From an uncultured Bacilli bacterium (GTDB lineage: Bacteria; Bacillota_I; Bacilli_A; RF39; UBA660): DNA of 18,943 bases. The first letter of the stretch is position 1; every line of letters begins with the position of its first letter. Of this stretch, positions 1 to 7,007 are shown one piece after another. Where the stretch lies: positions 1-18,943 of the forward strand of contig CANQFO010000014.1 in assembly GCA_947599755.1 (NCBI GenBank), read 5' to 3'. The notes under the pieces were generated by a model that worked only from the letters and a program-made list of their open reading frames with translations, was not told the DNA's origin and ran no database searches. Position numbers and translations under genes: made by a program.

Positions 1-26
1 GTTGATATTATAAATATAAAATAAAT

Positions 27-65
27 TTTGTTCAAGTTTTCATGACTATGTGTGCCTTGAACGAA
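27..65 (+). promoter_or_regulatory. Possible 5' leader stem-loop upstream of rmlA
   Basis: Positions 30-36 (GTTCAAG) and 56-62 (CTTGAAC) are a perfect 7-bp inverted repeat. The pairing extends by three more pairs, one of them G-T, and the loop is about 19 bases. It ends a few bases before the AAAGGA-like ribosome binding site of rmlA at about 69-74. It could be a leader structure affecting rmlA translation or the remains of an upstream terminator; no T-run follows on the + strand, so a terminator is less likely. A 7-bp repeat can arise by chance. Confidence 0.25.
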
Positions 66-87
66 GTGAAAGGAATGAGTGGTTAAA

Positions 88-969
88 ATGAAAGGAATTA
101 TTTTAGCAGGAGGTAGTGGAACAAGACTATATCCAATAACAAAAGTAACCTCAAAACAATTATTACCAGTTTATGATAAACCAATGATTTATTACCCTTT
201 ATCTGTATTAATGCAGGCACAAATCAGAGAAATTTTAATTATTTCCACCAAAGAAGAGATAAAAAAATTCGAAAAATTATTAGGAGATGGATCAAATTTA
301 GGAATTAGCCTATCTTACAAAGTTCAACCATCACCAGATGGACTAGCACAAGCATTTATTTTAGGAGAAGAATTTATCGGAAAAGATGACTGTGCTATGA
401 TTCTAGGAGATAATATTTTCTATGGAGCAAATTTAAAAGAAGAGTTATTAAAAGCAAAAGAAAATACGAAAAACAAAAAAGCAACAATCTTTGGCTATCA
501 TGTCCATGATCCCGAAAGATTTGGAATCGTTGAATTTGATAAAAATGGTAAAGTATTAAGTGTAGAAGAAAAACCAGAGTATCCTAAAAGTGATTATGCT
601 ATTACAGGTCTTTATTTTTATGATAATTCAGTAATTGAAAAAGCCAAAACATTAAAACCATCAAAAAGAGGAGAACTAGAAATAACAGATCTAAATCGCC
701 TATATTTAGAAGAAAAAAGACTAGAAGTAATTAACCTAAATGAAGGATATGGTTGGTTTGATACAGGAACATTTGAAAGTCTCTTAAGAGCCTCTACATT
801 CGTAGGAATGATCCAAACCAATCAAAATTTAATTATCGCATCTCCTGAAGAAATTGCTTATAAGAATGGATGGCTTTCAAAAGAAAAATTAATAGAAATA
901 GCAAAATCAATGCAAAAAAATACCTATGGAAAACATCTATTAGAAATTGGTAAGGAGGATAAACAATGA
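88..969 (+). CDS. rmlA: Glucose-1-phosphate thymidylyltransferase RmlA
   Basis: Joins dTTP and glucose-1-phosphate to give dTDP-glucose, the first step of dTDP-L-rhamnose synthesis, in the cytoplasm. The 293-residue protein has the usual length for the family. It opens with the nucleotide-binding loop GGSGTRLYP (residues 8-16), followed by SKQLLPVYDKPMIYYPL at 22-38 and the metal-binding LGDN (Asp108). I start at ATG 88 because the glycine-rich strand then begins at residue 2, as in the family. An in-frame GTG at 79 would add three residues and sits closer to the AAAGGA at 69-74, so it is not excluded. The TGA stop overlaps the rmlC ATG by four bases. First gene of the rml operon; its promoter is not clear in the few bases before it. 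Its product also feeds the 3-amino-sugar branch on the other strand. Confidence 0.96.
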   Translation: MKGIILAGGSGTRLYPITKVTSKQLLPVYDKPMIYYPLSVLMQAQIREILIISTKEEIKKFEKLLGDGSNLGISLSYKVQPSPDGLAQAFILGEEFIGKDDCAMILGDNIFYGANLKEELLKAKENTKNKKATIFGYHVHDPERFGIVEFDKNGKVLSVEEKPEYPKSDYAITGLYFYDNSVIEKAKTLKPSKRGELEITDLNRLYLEEKRLEVINLNEGYGWFDTGTFESLLRASTFVGMIQTNQNLIIASPEEIAYKNGWLSKEKLIEIAKSMQKNTYGKHLLEIGKEDKQ

Positions 970-1541
970 TCAAACAAGAAACAGAACTATTAGATTGCTA
1001 TATAATAGAACCAGATAAATTTGGAGATGAAAGAGGATATTTTTCTCCTTATTATATAGAAAAAAATTTAAAAGAATTAGGTTTTCAAGGAGTAGTACAA
1101 GCAAATAGAAGTAAAAGTAGTAAAGGGGTAGTAAGAGGACTACATTTTCAAAAAGATCCAAAATGTCAAGCAAAAATTGTTGAAGTAATCAAAGGATCAG
1201 TAATTGATGTAGTAGTAGACTTAAGAAAAGATTCAAAGACATACAAAAAATGGATAAGTGTTTTATTAACAGATAAAAATAATCGGCAATTATATGTCCC
1301 TAGAGGATTTGCTCATGGTTTTGTAAGTTTAGAAGAAGATACAATTTTTCATTATTTAGTAGATAATGATTATGCACCAGAATTAGAAGATGGCATCTTT
1401 TGGAAAGATGAAGAAATTAATATAAATTGGGAAGAAATATTTACAGAATATGAAATTAATAACCCAATATTATCAGAAGCTGATCAAAAAAGAAAAACAT
1501 TAAAAGAATGTAAAATAGAATTCAGGAGAGGAAACAAATGA
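966..1541 (+). CDS. rmlC: dTDP-4-dehydrorhamnose 3,5-epimerase RmlC
   Basis: Epimerises carbons 3 and 5 of dTDP-4-keto-6-deoxyglucose, giving dTDP-4-keto-L-rhamnose. The 191 residues form a cupin. The family core VVRGLHFQ lies at 56-62 with the expected catalytic His60. VPRGFAHGF follows at 111-119, and the FHYLVDNDY stretch at 128-136 carries the probable catalytic tyrosine (Tyr130 by family pattern). A strong ribosome site, AAGGAGGA at about 952-959, precedes the ATG, which overlaps the rmlA stop. Its own TGA overlaps the rmlD ATG by four bases, so the three genes should be translationally coupled. RmlC and the ketoisomerase on the minus strand (8099-8515) compete for the same RmlB product. 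Confidence 0.95.
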   Translation: MIKQETELLDCYIIEPDKFGDERGYFSPYYIEKNLKELGFQGVVQANRSKSSKGVVRGLHFQKDPKCQAKIVEVIKGSVIDVVVDLRKDSKTYKKWISVLLTDKNNRQLYVPRGFAHGFVSLEEDTIFHYLVDNDYAPELEDGIFWKDEEININWEEIFTEYEINNPILSEADQKRKTLKECKIEFRRGNK

Positions 1542-2413
1542 AATACTTAATCACAGGTGCTAACGGACAATTAGGATATGATATCAAACGTGAACTACAA
1601 AAAAGAAAAATAAAAGAAGAAAATATTTTAGCAGTAGATAAAGAACAAATGGATATCACGAAAAAAGAAGAAGTAGAAAAGATAATAAAAGAGTTTAAGC
1701 CAGAAGTAATTTTCCATTGTGCTGCTTGGACCGCAGTAGATAAAGCAGAAGATGAGCAAAAACTTTGTGAAAAAGTGAATGTATTAGGAACGAAAAATAT
1801 TACAGACTTATCAATTGAAGTAGGAGCAAAAATAATTTACTTATCAACAGATTATGTTTTTGATGGAACAAAAGAAAAACCATATCAACCACAAGATCAA
1901 GTAAATCCAAAAAGTGTATATGGAAAAACAAAATATCAAGGAGAAGAAGAAGTAAGAAGAAATAAAAAACACTACATCGCAAGAATATCTTGGGTATTTG
2001 GAATAAATGGAAATAATTTCGTAAAAACGATGCTAAAATTATCCGAAAACCATGAGGAAATTAATGTAGTAGACGATCAAATTGGATCTCCTACTTATAC
2101 GGTAGATTTAGCCAAAATTTTAGTAGACATGGCCCAAGTAGAAAAATATGGAACCTATCATATAACCAATGAAGGATATACTTCATGGGCAGAATTTGCC
2201 GAAGAAATTTTTAAACTCAATCAGAAAAAAATAAAAGTGAATAAAGTATCAACAGAAAAATATTTAGAAATCACCAAAACAAAACAAGCTTACCGGCCAA
2301 AAAATTCTAGATTAGATAAAGAAAAATTAGTGGAAAATGGCTTTTCCAAACTACCAACATGGCAAGATGCATTAAAAAGATATACCAAAGAGTTACAAGA
2401 AAGTAACAAATAA
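1538..2413 (+). CDS. rmlD: dTDP-4-dehydrorhamnose reductase RmlD
   Basis: Reduces dTDP-4-keto-L-rhamnose with NAD(P)H to dTDP-L-rhamnose, the last step of the pathway. The 291-residue protein is an extended short-chain dehydrogenase. It has the glycine motif GANGQLG at 7-13, the substrate loop STDYVFDG at 103-110, and the catalytic pair Tyr128/Lys132 in YGKTK. The C-terminal half keeps VVDDQIGSPTY, typical of RmlD. The ATG overlaps the rmlC stop and follows an AGGAGAGG-type ribosome site. Fourteen bases separate it from rmlB. The order A-C-D-B is common in Gram-positive rhamnose-polysaccharide loci. Confidence 0.95.
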   Translation: MKYLITGANGQLGYDIKRELQKRKIKEENILAVDKEQMDITKKEEVEKIIKEFKPEVIFHCAAWTAVDKAEDEQKLCEKVNVLGTKNITDLSIEVGAKIIYLSTDYVFDGTKEKPYQPQDQVNPKSVYGKTKYQGEEEVRRNKKHYIARISWVFGINGNNFVKTMLKLSENHEEINVVDDQIGSPTYTVDLAKILVDMAQVEKYGTYHITNEGYTSWAEFAEEIFKLNQKKIKVNKVSTEKYLEITKTKQAYRPKNSRLDKEKLVENGFSKLPTWQDALKRYTKELQESNK

Positions 2414-2427
2414 AAAAGGAGAATCAA

Positions 2428-3465
2428 ATGAAATATTTAATTACTGGTGGAGCAGGGTTTATTGGAAGTAATTATCTACATTATGTAGTAGAAAAATACA
2501 AAGAAGATTTTTTTGTTTGTATAGATGCTCTAACCTATGCTGGAAACTATAATAATATAAAAGAATTAGAAGGGAAAAAGAATTATAAATTTGTCCATGG
2601 AGATATTACAGATCGAAAAAAAATCAATGAATTATTTGAACAAGAAAAATTTGACGTAGTCATTAATTTTGCTGCTGAATCCCATGTTGATAATTCCATT
2701 AAAAATCCCGAAATTTTTTTAACGACTAATATTATTGGAACAGAAGTATTAATGGATGCTTGCTTAAAATATGAAATAAAAAGATATCATCAAGTATCAA
2801 CAGACGAAGTTTATGGAGATCTACCATTAAATAGAAAAGATTTGAAATTTACCGAACAAACTCCAATTCATACTTCAAGCCCATATTCAACTAGTAAAGC
2901 CAGCGCAGATTTACTAGTCATGGCTTATCATAGAACCTATGGACTAAATACAACAATTAGTCGTTGCTCCAACAATTATGGTCCATATCAATTTCCTGAA
3001 AAATTAATTCCGGTAGTCATTTCTAAAGCTCTAAAAAATGAAAAAATTCCCGTATATGGAACAGGAGAAAATGTAAGAGATTGGATTCATGTTCATGATC
3101 ATAATGTCGGTGTAGATTTAATTGTAAGAAAGGGAAAAAGTGGAGAAATCTATAATTTAGGTGGGCATGCCGAAAGAACAAACCTAGAAATGGTTAAAAC
3201 AATCTTAAAACACTTAGGAAAAAAAGAAGAATTAATTAGTTTTGTAGAAGATAGAAAAGGTCATGATCTACGTTATGCTATTGATTCATCAAAAGTAGAA
3301 AAAGAATTAGGATGGAAAAGAGAGTATACCTTTGAAGAAGGGATGAAAGAAACCATCGATTGGTATATCCATAATCAAGAATGGTTAGAAAATATATTAT
3401 CAGGAGAATATAAAAAAGCTTATTCAGAAGAAAAAGATAATCTTGCAGAAAAAAATAATAAATAA
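2428..3465 (+). CDS. rmlB: dTDP-glucose 4,6-dehydratase RmlB
   Basis: Converts dTDP-glucose to dTDP-4-keto-6-deoxyglucose using bound NAD. This is the branch point for both rhamnose and the 3-amino sugar made by the minus-strand genes. The protein has 345 residues. It shows the Rossmann motif GGAGFIG at 7-13, the dehydratase triad STDEVYG (Thr125, Asp126, Glu127), and SPYSTSKA with Tyr153 and Lys157. The middle part has SRCSNNYGPYQFPEKLIP, strongly conserved in RmlB. A clear AAGGAGAA site precedes the ATG. The last 20 or so residues are charged and low-complexity and go beyond the folded core. A 56-base gap follows before the cytidylyltransferase. Confidence 0.96.
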   Translation: MKYLITGGAGFIGSNYLHYVVEKYKEDFFVCIDALTYAGNYNNIKELEGKKNYKFVHGDITDRKKINELFEQEKFDVVINFAAESHVDNSIKNPEIFLTTNIIGTEVLMDACLKYEIKRYHQVSTDEVYGDLPLNRKDLKFTEQTPIHTSSPYSTSKASADLLVMAYHRTYGLNTTISRCSNNYGPYQFPEKLIPVVISKALKNEKIPVYGTGENVRDWIHVHDHNVGVDLIVRKGKSGEIYNLGGHAERTNLEMVKTILKHLGKKEELISFVEDRKGHDLRYAIDSSKVEKELGWKREYTFEEGMKETIDWYIHNQEWLENILSGEYKKAYSEEKDNLAEKNNK

Positions 3466-3521
3466 TATAGGATATGATTAGAAATTTCAAAAGAATAAAT
3501 AAAAATAAAAAAGGAGAAACC

Positions 3522-4256
3522 ATGAAAAAAATTGCAATCATAATAGCTGGTGGAGTAGGATCGAGAATGGGACAAGATATTCCTAAACAGTTTATTAATA
3601 TTAAAGGAAAACCAATCATTATTTATACACTTGAAGCATTTGAACAACATCCAAGTATAGATGGAATAATCGTTGTATGCATAAATGGATGGCAAGAAAT
3701 TTTAAAATCATATGCTAAACAATTTAAAATAAAAAAATTAATATCAATAGTACCAGGTGGAAAAAATGGTCAAGAATCAATTTATCATGGAATTAAAGAA
3801 GCAGAAAGATTATTCCAAAAAAAAGATATGGTTTTAATTCATGATGCAATAAGACCAATGGTATCAGAAGAAATTATTTCAGATAATATAGCAATATGTG
3901 AATTAAATGGTAATGCCACCGCGGTAGTACCATGTTCCACAGTTGTTTTGAAAAAAACTAATTTACAATATTCAAACGAAGTACTAGATAGAGAAAAAAT
4001 ATATCTAACTCAAACACCACAAGCATTTATCCTAAAAGATATTTTAAATGCTCATAAACAAGCAAAAGAAAAAGGAATCACAAATTCATTAGCAAGTTGC
4101 TCTTTATATATTGAGTTAGGAAAAAAAGTATATTATTCTACAGGTAATGAAACCAATATAAAACTAACAAGACCAGGAGATTTACAAATATTTGAAGCAC
4201 TTCTAAATACAAAAAACAAGGAACGGAAGGGAGAAAATGAATTTACAAAACAATAA
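3522..4256 (+). CDS. IspD/TarI-family cytidylyltransferase, probably for a polyol phosphate
   Basis: Likely activates a sugar-alcohol phosphate with CTP to form a CDP-polyol for wall or capsule synthesis. I start at ATG 3522, which follows AAGGAGAAACC; an upstream ATG at 3474 would add 16 lysine-rich residues ahead of the domain. The 244 residues open with IAGGVGSRMGQDIPKQF (Lys22). They keep LIHDAIRP (Asp108, Arg111), TPQAF at 165-169 and NIKLT (Lys214), so the IspD fold and CTP site look intact. It departs from housekeeping IspD at two places: the GGxxR motif reads GGKNGQES (79-86, Gly in place of Arg), and the usual TDDA-like segment reads TNSLASC (187-193). That divergence, plus the overlapping SDR gene in a polysaccharide locus, argues against isoprenoid synthesis. 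The substrate is unknown: ribitol-, arabinitol- or mannitol-phosphate are options. Confidence 0.8.
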   Translation: MKKIAIIIAGGVGSRMGQDIPKQFINIKGKPIIIYTLEAFEQHPSIDGIIVVCINGWQEILKSYAKQFKIKKLISIVPGGKNGQESIYHGIKEAERLFQKKDMVLIHDAIRPMVSEEIISDNIAICELNGNATAVVPCSTVVLKKTNLQYSNEVLDREKIYLTQTPQAFILKDILNAHKQAKEKGITNSLASCSLYIELGKKVYYSTGNETNIKLTRPGDLQIFEALLNTKNKERKGENEFTKQ

Positions 4257-5289
4257 AAAATATCAAAATGATTTAAAAGAATATGCAAATATTCATCTAG
4301 AATGGAAAAAATTAAACAAAAAAACAATCATGATATCAGGAGCAACAGGATTAGTAGGACGATATTTAATTGATTTAATCATGTATAAAAATATAATTCA
4401 GGGATTCAAAATTAGATTAATAGCAATAGGAAGAAACAAAAAGAAAATGCAAAGTTTATTTAAAGAATATAGAGAAAACGAATTCTTTGAAATATTAGAA
4501 CAAGATGTAAAAGAAAAAATAAATTTTACAGAAAAAATTGATTACATGATTCATTTAGCCAGTAATACTTATCCAAATCAATATGTAACAGACCCAATAG
4601 GAACAATTATGACAAATGTTTGGGGAACATATAACCTTCTAGATTATGGTACTCATAATGGATTAAAAAAATTTATTTTTATATCTTCTTTTGAAGTATA
4701 TGGAAAGTTAACAACGAAAAAGAAAATAGAGGAACATGATTTTGGAAAAATAGACACAACAATATTACGATCATGTTATCCTGAAAGTAAAAGGGTTAGT
4801 GAATCAATGTGTATTGCTTTTTCCGAACAATTAAAAATTCCGACTACAATCATTCGATTATCAAGAGTATTTGGACCAACAATGAATATGAATTCAACAC
4901 TTTCAATAAATGAATTGATAAAAAATGGATTAAACAATGAAGATATAATTTTAAAAAGCAAAGGAAATCAATTATACTCATTTAATTATGTTGGAGATGC
5001 AGTAACGGCAATTTTATTTGGATTGATTTATGGAAAAGATAAAGAAGCATACAATGTATCTGATGAAAAATTTAATATTCAATTAAAAGAATTTGCCAAA
5101 ATTATTGCAAAGAAAACCAAAACTAATGTAAAATTTGAATTACCAACGGAAATAGAACAAAAAGGATTCTCCAATTCAACAATGACGATTTTAAATAGTG
5201 AAAAATTAAATAATCTTGGTTGGAAAGTAATAAATAAAAATATAAAATACCGTATTGAAGAAACACTAGATATTTTAAAAAACAAATAA
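4237..5289 (+). CDS. NAD-dependent epimerase/dehydratase (extended SDR) paired with the cytidylyltransferase
   Basis: An extended SDR enzyme of 350 residues. The NAD-binding GATGLVG is at 35-41, HLASNTYP at 106-113, and the catalytic pair Tyr181/Lys185 is in YPESK. About 28 charged residues precede the Rossmann fold, an extension I associate with SDRs that sit next to IspD-like genes in polysaccharide loci (from memory). The gene starts 20 bases inside its neighbour, after a GGAAGGGAG ribosome site at 4225-4233, so the two are translationally coupled and probably act in one pathway. It may make or modify the polyol or sugar carried on the nucleotide. Exact reaction unknown; UDP-glucuronate decarboxylase-like or CDP-sugar epimerase activity are alternatives. 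Last gene of the operon, ending just before a terminator hairpin. Confidence 0.78.
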   Translation: MNLQNNKKYQNDLKEYANIHLEWKKLNKKTIMISGATGLVGRYLIDLIMYKNIIQGFKIRLIAIGRNKKKMQSLFKEYRENEFFEILEQDVKEKINFTEKIDYMIHLASNTYPNQYVTDPIGTIMTNVWGTYNLLDYGTHNGLKKFIFISSFEVYGKLTTKKKIEEHDFGKIDTTILRSCYPESKRVSESMCIAFSEQLKIPTTIIRLSRVFGPTMNMNSTLSINELIKNGLNNEDIILKSKGNQLYSFNYVGDAVTAILFGLIYGKDKEAYNVSDEKFNIQLKEFAKIIAKKTKTNVKFELPTEIEQKGFSNSTMTILNSEKLNNLGWKVINKNIKYRIEETLDILKNK

Positions 5290-5331
5290 AAAAAATTGAA
5301 AGTTGTTTAAAACAACTCTAAATTTTTTTTT
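5288..5331. terminator. Bidirectional intrinsic terminator between convergent operons
   Basis: The inverted repeat AGTTG...CAACT, extendable into an A/T stem, spans 5301-5317 between the stops of the two convergent genes. On the + strand it is followed after a few bases by nine T (5323-5331). On the - strand the complement of the A-run at 5288-5295 supplies a T-run. It can therefore end transcription from both sides. The T-run on the + side lies inside the 3' end of the minus-strand gene. Confidence 0.65.
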
Positions 5332-6487
5332 GCAAAAAATCATTTTTTATACATTCAACAATTTGCATAGAAGATGAAGAAGTATCATGAATATGGGCAA
5401 ATAGTTTTTTACATAAAGCTAGTCTCTTTTTTTTCATAGGATCTTGTCCTTGTTTTAAATGATTCAAAATTGCTTCAATTTCCTCCCAATTTTTAGCCGA
5501 ATAACAAACTTCATTGATTTTAGTCATAATTGATGTATAACGAGATTTATTTTGATCACAAAGGATAATAGGCTTTCCCAAAAGCATATAATCAATAATA
5601 ATAGAAGAAAAATCAGTAATTAAAACATCTGAGAGTTTAAAAGTTTCAAAATAATCTTGCTCTTGATCATAAATCATATTCTTTGCATCAAAATGAGTTA
5701 AATACTTATCTACCTCTTTTTGACTCATCAGTCCTTCATCAATAAAATTTTTGAAGGCAAGAGGATGAGGACGAAAAACCAATTGCATATTTCTATTTTT
5801 TTGAAAATATTTTACAAAATCATCTTTATAATCAAAGAAAGTAGTTTGAAATAATTTTGGATCAGTAGTCCATCTAGGAGTCCATATTACTTTTAATTGA
5901 ATATCTCCTTTAATTCGATCAAAAGCACAAGATCGAAAAGATAAATGACGAAATTTTTCATCAAGAGAAGGGTACCCTAAATTCATACTATAGCGATTTT
6001 TATATTGAACCATGATTTTTTTTGCATATTCATATTCATCAAAATTGTCAGCAAAGAAAAAGTAACAATCTTTTAAAAAAGATTGATTAAGAGATATATC
6101 TCTTATATTAACTAAATTAAAAGCATAAGGAATATAACAAAGTTTACTAAATTCAGCAATGCAATCGGTAGAATATTCATCAGGTAAATAATTATTATAA
6201 GGTCGTTGAACAAAGACATAATCTGGCTTAGCACTTTTTAAATCAAACCATCCATCCTCAACAACTGCATTAATGACAATATCACCAAACTTCTCTTGCC
6301 AAAAAGAAAGTTCTGGATTTTTCGGATACTGACTAATATCATTAGGAAAGGCAAGCACTCGGATATCAATATCTGGATCTTCTTTCATAAGTAGAATCAC
6401 ATCCACAATTTTATCAAAACCCTGTACAAATTGACAGATGTAATAAATTTTCATTTTCCTTTTAAACTTATTCTGAAAAAACAACAT
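5318..6487 (-). CDS. CDP-glycerol:polyol-phosphate transferase family protein (TagB/TagF-like)
   Basis: Probably transfers glycerol-phosphate or another polyol-phosphate from a CDP donor to a growing polysaccharide at the inner face of the membrane. The 389 residues contain the family signatures in order: WTPRW at 202-206, FRPHP at 238-242 with the expected active-site His241, and DVLITDFSSIIIDYMLLGKP at 287-306. The length fits a single catalytic domain without the extra N-terminal part of long TagF proteins. The start at 6487 is fixed by TAGGAGG six bases upstream; this site contains the stop codon of the preceding GNAT gene. A second ATG 11 codons in (MKIYYI) is possible but has no such site. 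It is last in the five-gene minus operon. No TagD-type enzyme is in the window, so the CDP donor may come from the cytidylyltransferase at 3522-4256 or from elsewhere. Confidence 0.85.
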   Translation of the reverse strand: MLFFQNKFKRKMKIYYICQFVQGFDKIVDVILLMKEDPDIDIRVLAFPNDISQYPKNPELSFWQEKFGDIVINAVVEDGWFDLKSAKPDYVFVQRPYNNYLPDEYSTDCIAEFSKLCYIPYAFNLVNIRDISLNQSFLKDCYFFFADNFDEYEYAKKIMVQYKNRYSMNLGYPSLDEKFRHLSFRSCAFDRIKGDIQLKVIWTPRWTTDPKLFQTTFFDYKDDFVKYFQKNRNMQLVFRPHPLAFKNFIDEGLMSQKEVDKYLTHFDAKNMIYDQEQDYFETFKLSDVLITDFSSIIIDYMLLGKPIILCDQNKSRYTSIMTKINEVCYSAKNWEEIEAILNHLKQGQDPMKKKRLALCKKLFAHIHDTSSSSMQIVECIKNDFLQKKI

Positions 6488-6497
6488 AAAAAACCTC

Positions 6498-6998
6498 CTA
6501 ATGAATAAATTCCTCTTTTAAAATATCATACCATAATAAATCATAGACATGATTATCTTTTACAATATGCTGTCGAAAACATCCTACTTTTTGAAACCCA
6601 ATCTTCTCATAAAAAGCAATTGCTCGATGATTAACCGTTAAAACATTAAGATAGACTTTATTTAAACCAAGTTCCACAAAGGCTTTTTTTAATATTTCTA
6701 AAGTAGCAAAAGTAGAAGCTCCTGTACCATGTGCTTTAGGAATAAAAGAAATGGCAAATTCAGCATGATGATTCTGCAAATCAATATTTTTCAAACTTAC
6801 TGTCCCTAAATAGCAATCCTGATCATCAACACAAGCATAATGAATATTTTCTTTATCGGATTGACTATGGCGAATAAATTGTAAAACATCGTCTTCAGTA
6901 TAATGATAAAAGTCTTTAATAAAGACATGCGAGGAAGAAGAATGCATCCACTCTAACATTCCCAAAGCATCTTTTTCCTTTAATTCCCTTAATTTCAT
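6498..6998 (-). CDS. GNAT N-acetyltransferase, probably acetylating the 3-amino sugar
   Basis: A 166-residue single-domain GNAT enzyme. The acetyl-CoA loop appears as PKAHGTGAST (about 87-96), and the C-terminal strand pattern as VNHRAIAFYEKIGFQKVG (about 122-139). The end, RQHIVKDNHVYDL, resembles sugar-nucleotide acetyltransferases such as PseH as well as RimL-type enzymes. Its place directly after the sugar aminotransferase (9-base gap, coupled through TAGGAGG) suggests it N-acetylates the dTDP-3-amino-3,6-dideoxyhexose. Well-studied Qui3N pathways use a left-handed beta-helix acetyltransferase (QdtC) for this step, so a GNAT would be a substitute; this is inferred from position. A role in protein acetylation is the alternative. 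Confidence 0.8.
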   Translation of the reverse strand: MKLRELKEKDALGMLEWMHSSSSHVFIKDFYHYTEDDVLQFIRHSQSDKENIHYACVDDQDCYLGTVSLKNIDLQNHHAEFAISFIPKAHGTGASTFATLEILKKAFVELGLNKVYLNVLTVNHRAIAFYEKIGFQKVGCFRQHIVKDNHVYDLLWYDILKEEFIH

Positions 6999-7007
6999 AA
7001 ATTCCTC

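Noticed and set aside
970..1173. Minus-strand open frames rich in Leu, Phe and Ile opposite the rml genes (also 1800-1982, 3278-3695, 10659-10946)
   Set aside because: They are complementary to well-supported A-rich coding sequence, which automatically gives hydrophobic reverse frames, and they lack ribosome sites or family motifs.
966..1541. Mycoplasma-type genetic code (TGA as Trp), considered because of the low G+C content
   Set aside because: TGA ends rmlA, rmlC, the esterase and other genes exactly at short overlaps or terminators, and tryptophan is encoded by TGG.
3443..3471. Possible promoter (TTGCAG, 17 bases, TATAGG) before the cytidylyltransferase
   Set aside because: Both boxes are weak, the -35 is inside rmlB, and such matches are common in A/T-rich DNA. 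A 56-base gap alone does not show a separate transcript.
3522..4256. Housekeeping IspD of the MEP isoprenoid pathway
   Set aside because: Changes at the GGxxR and TDDA-like positions and the overlapping SDR in a polysaccharide locus fit a polyol cytidylyltransferase better. It cannot be fully excluded without a genome search.
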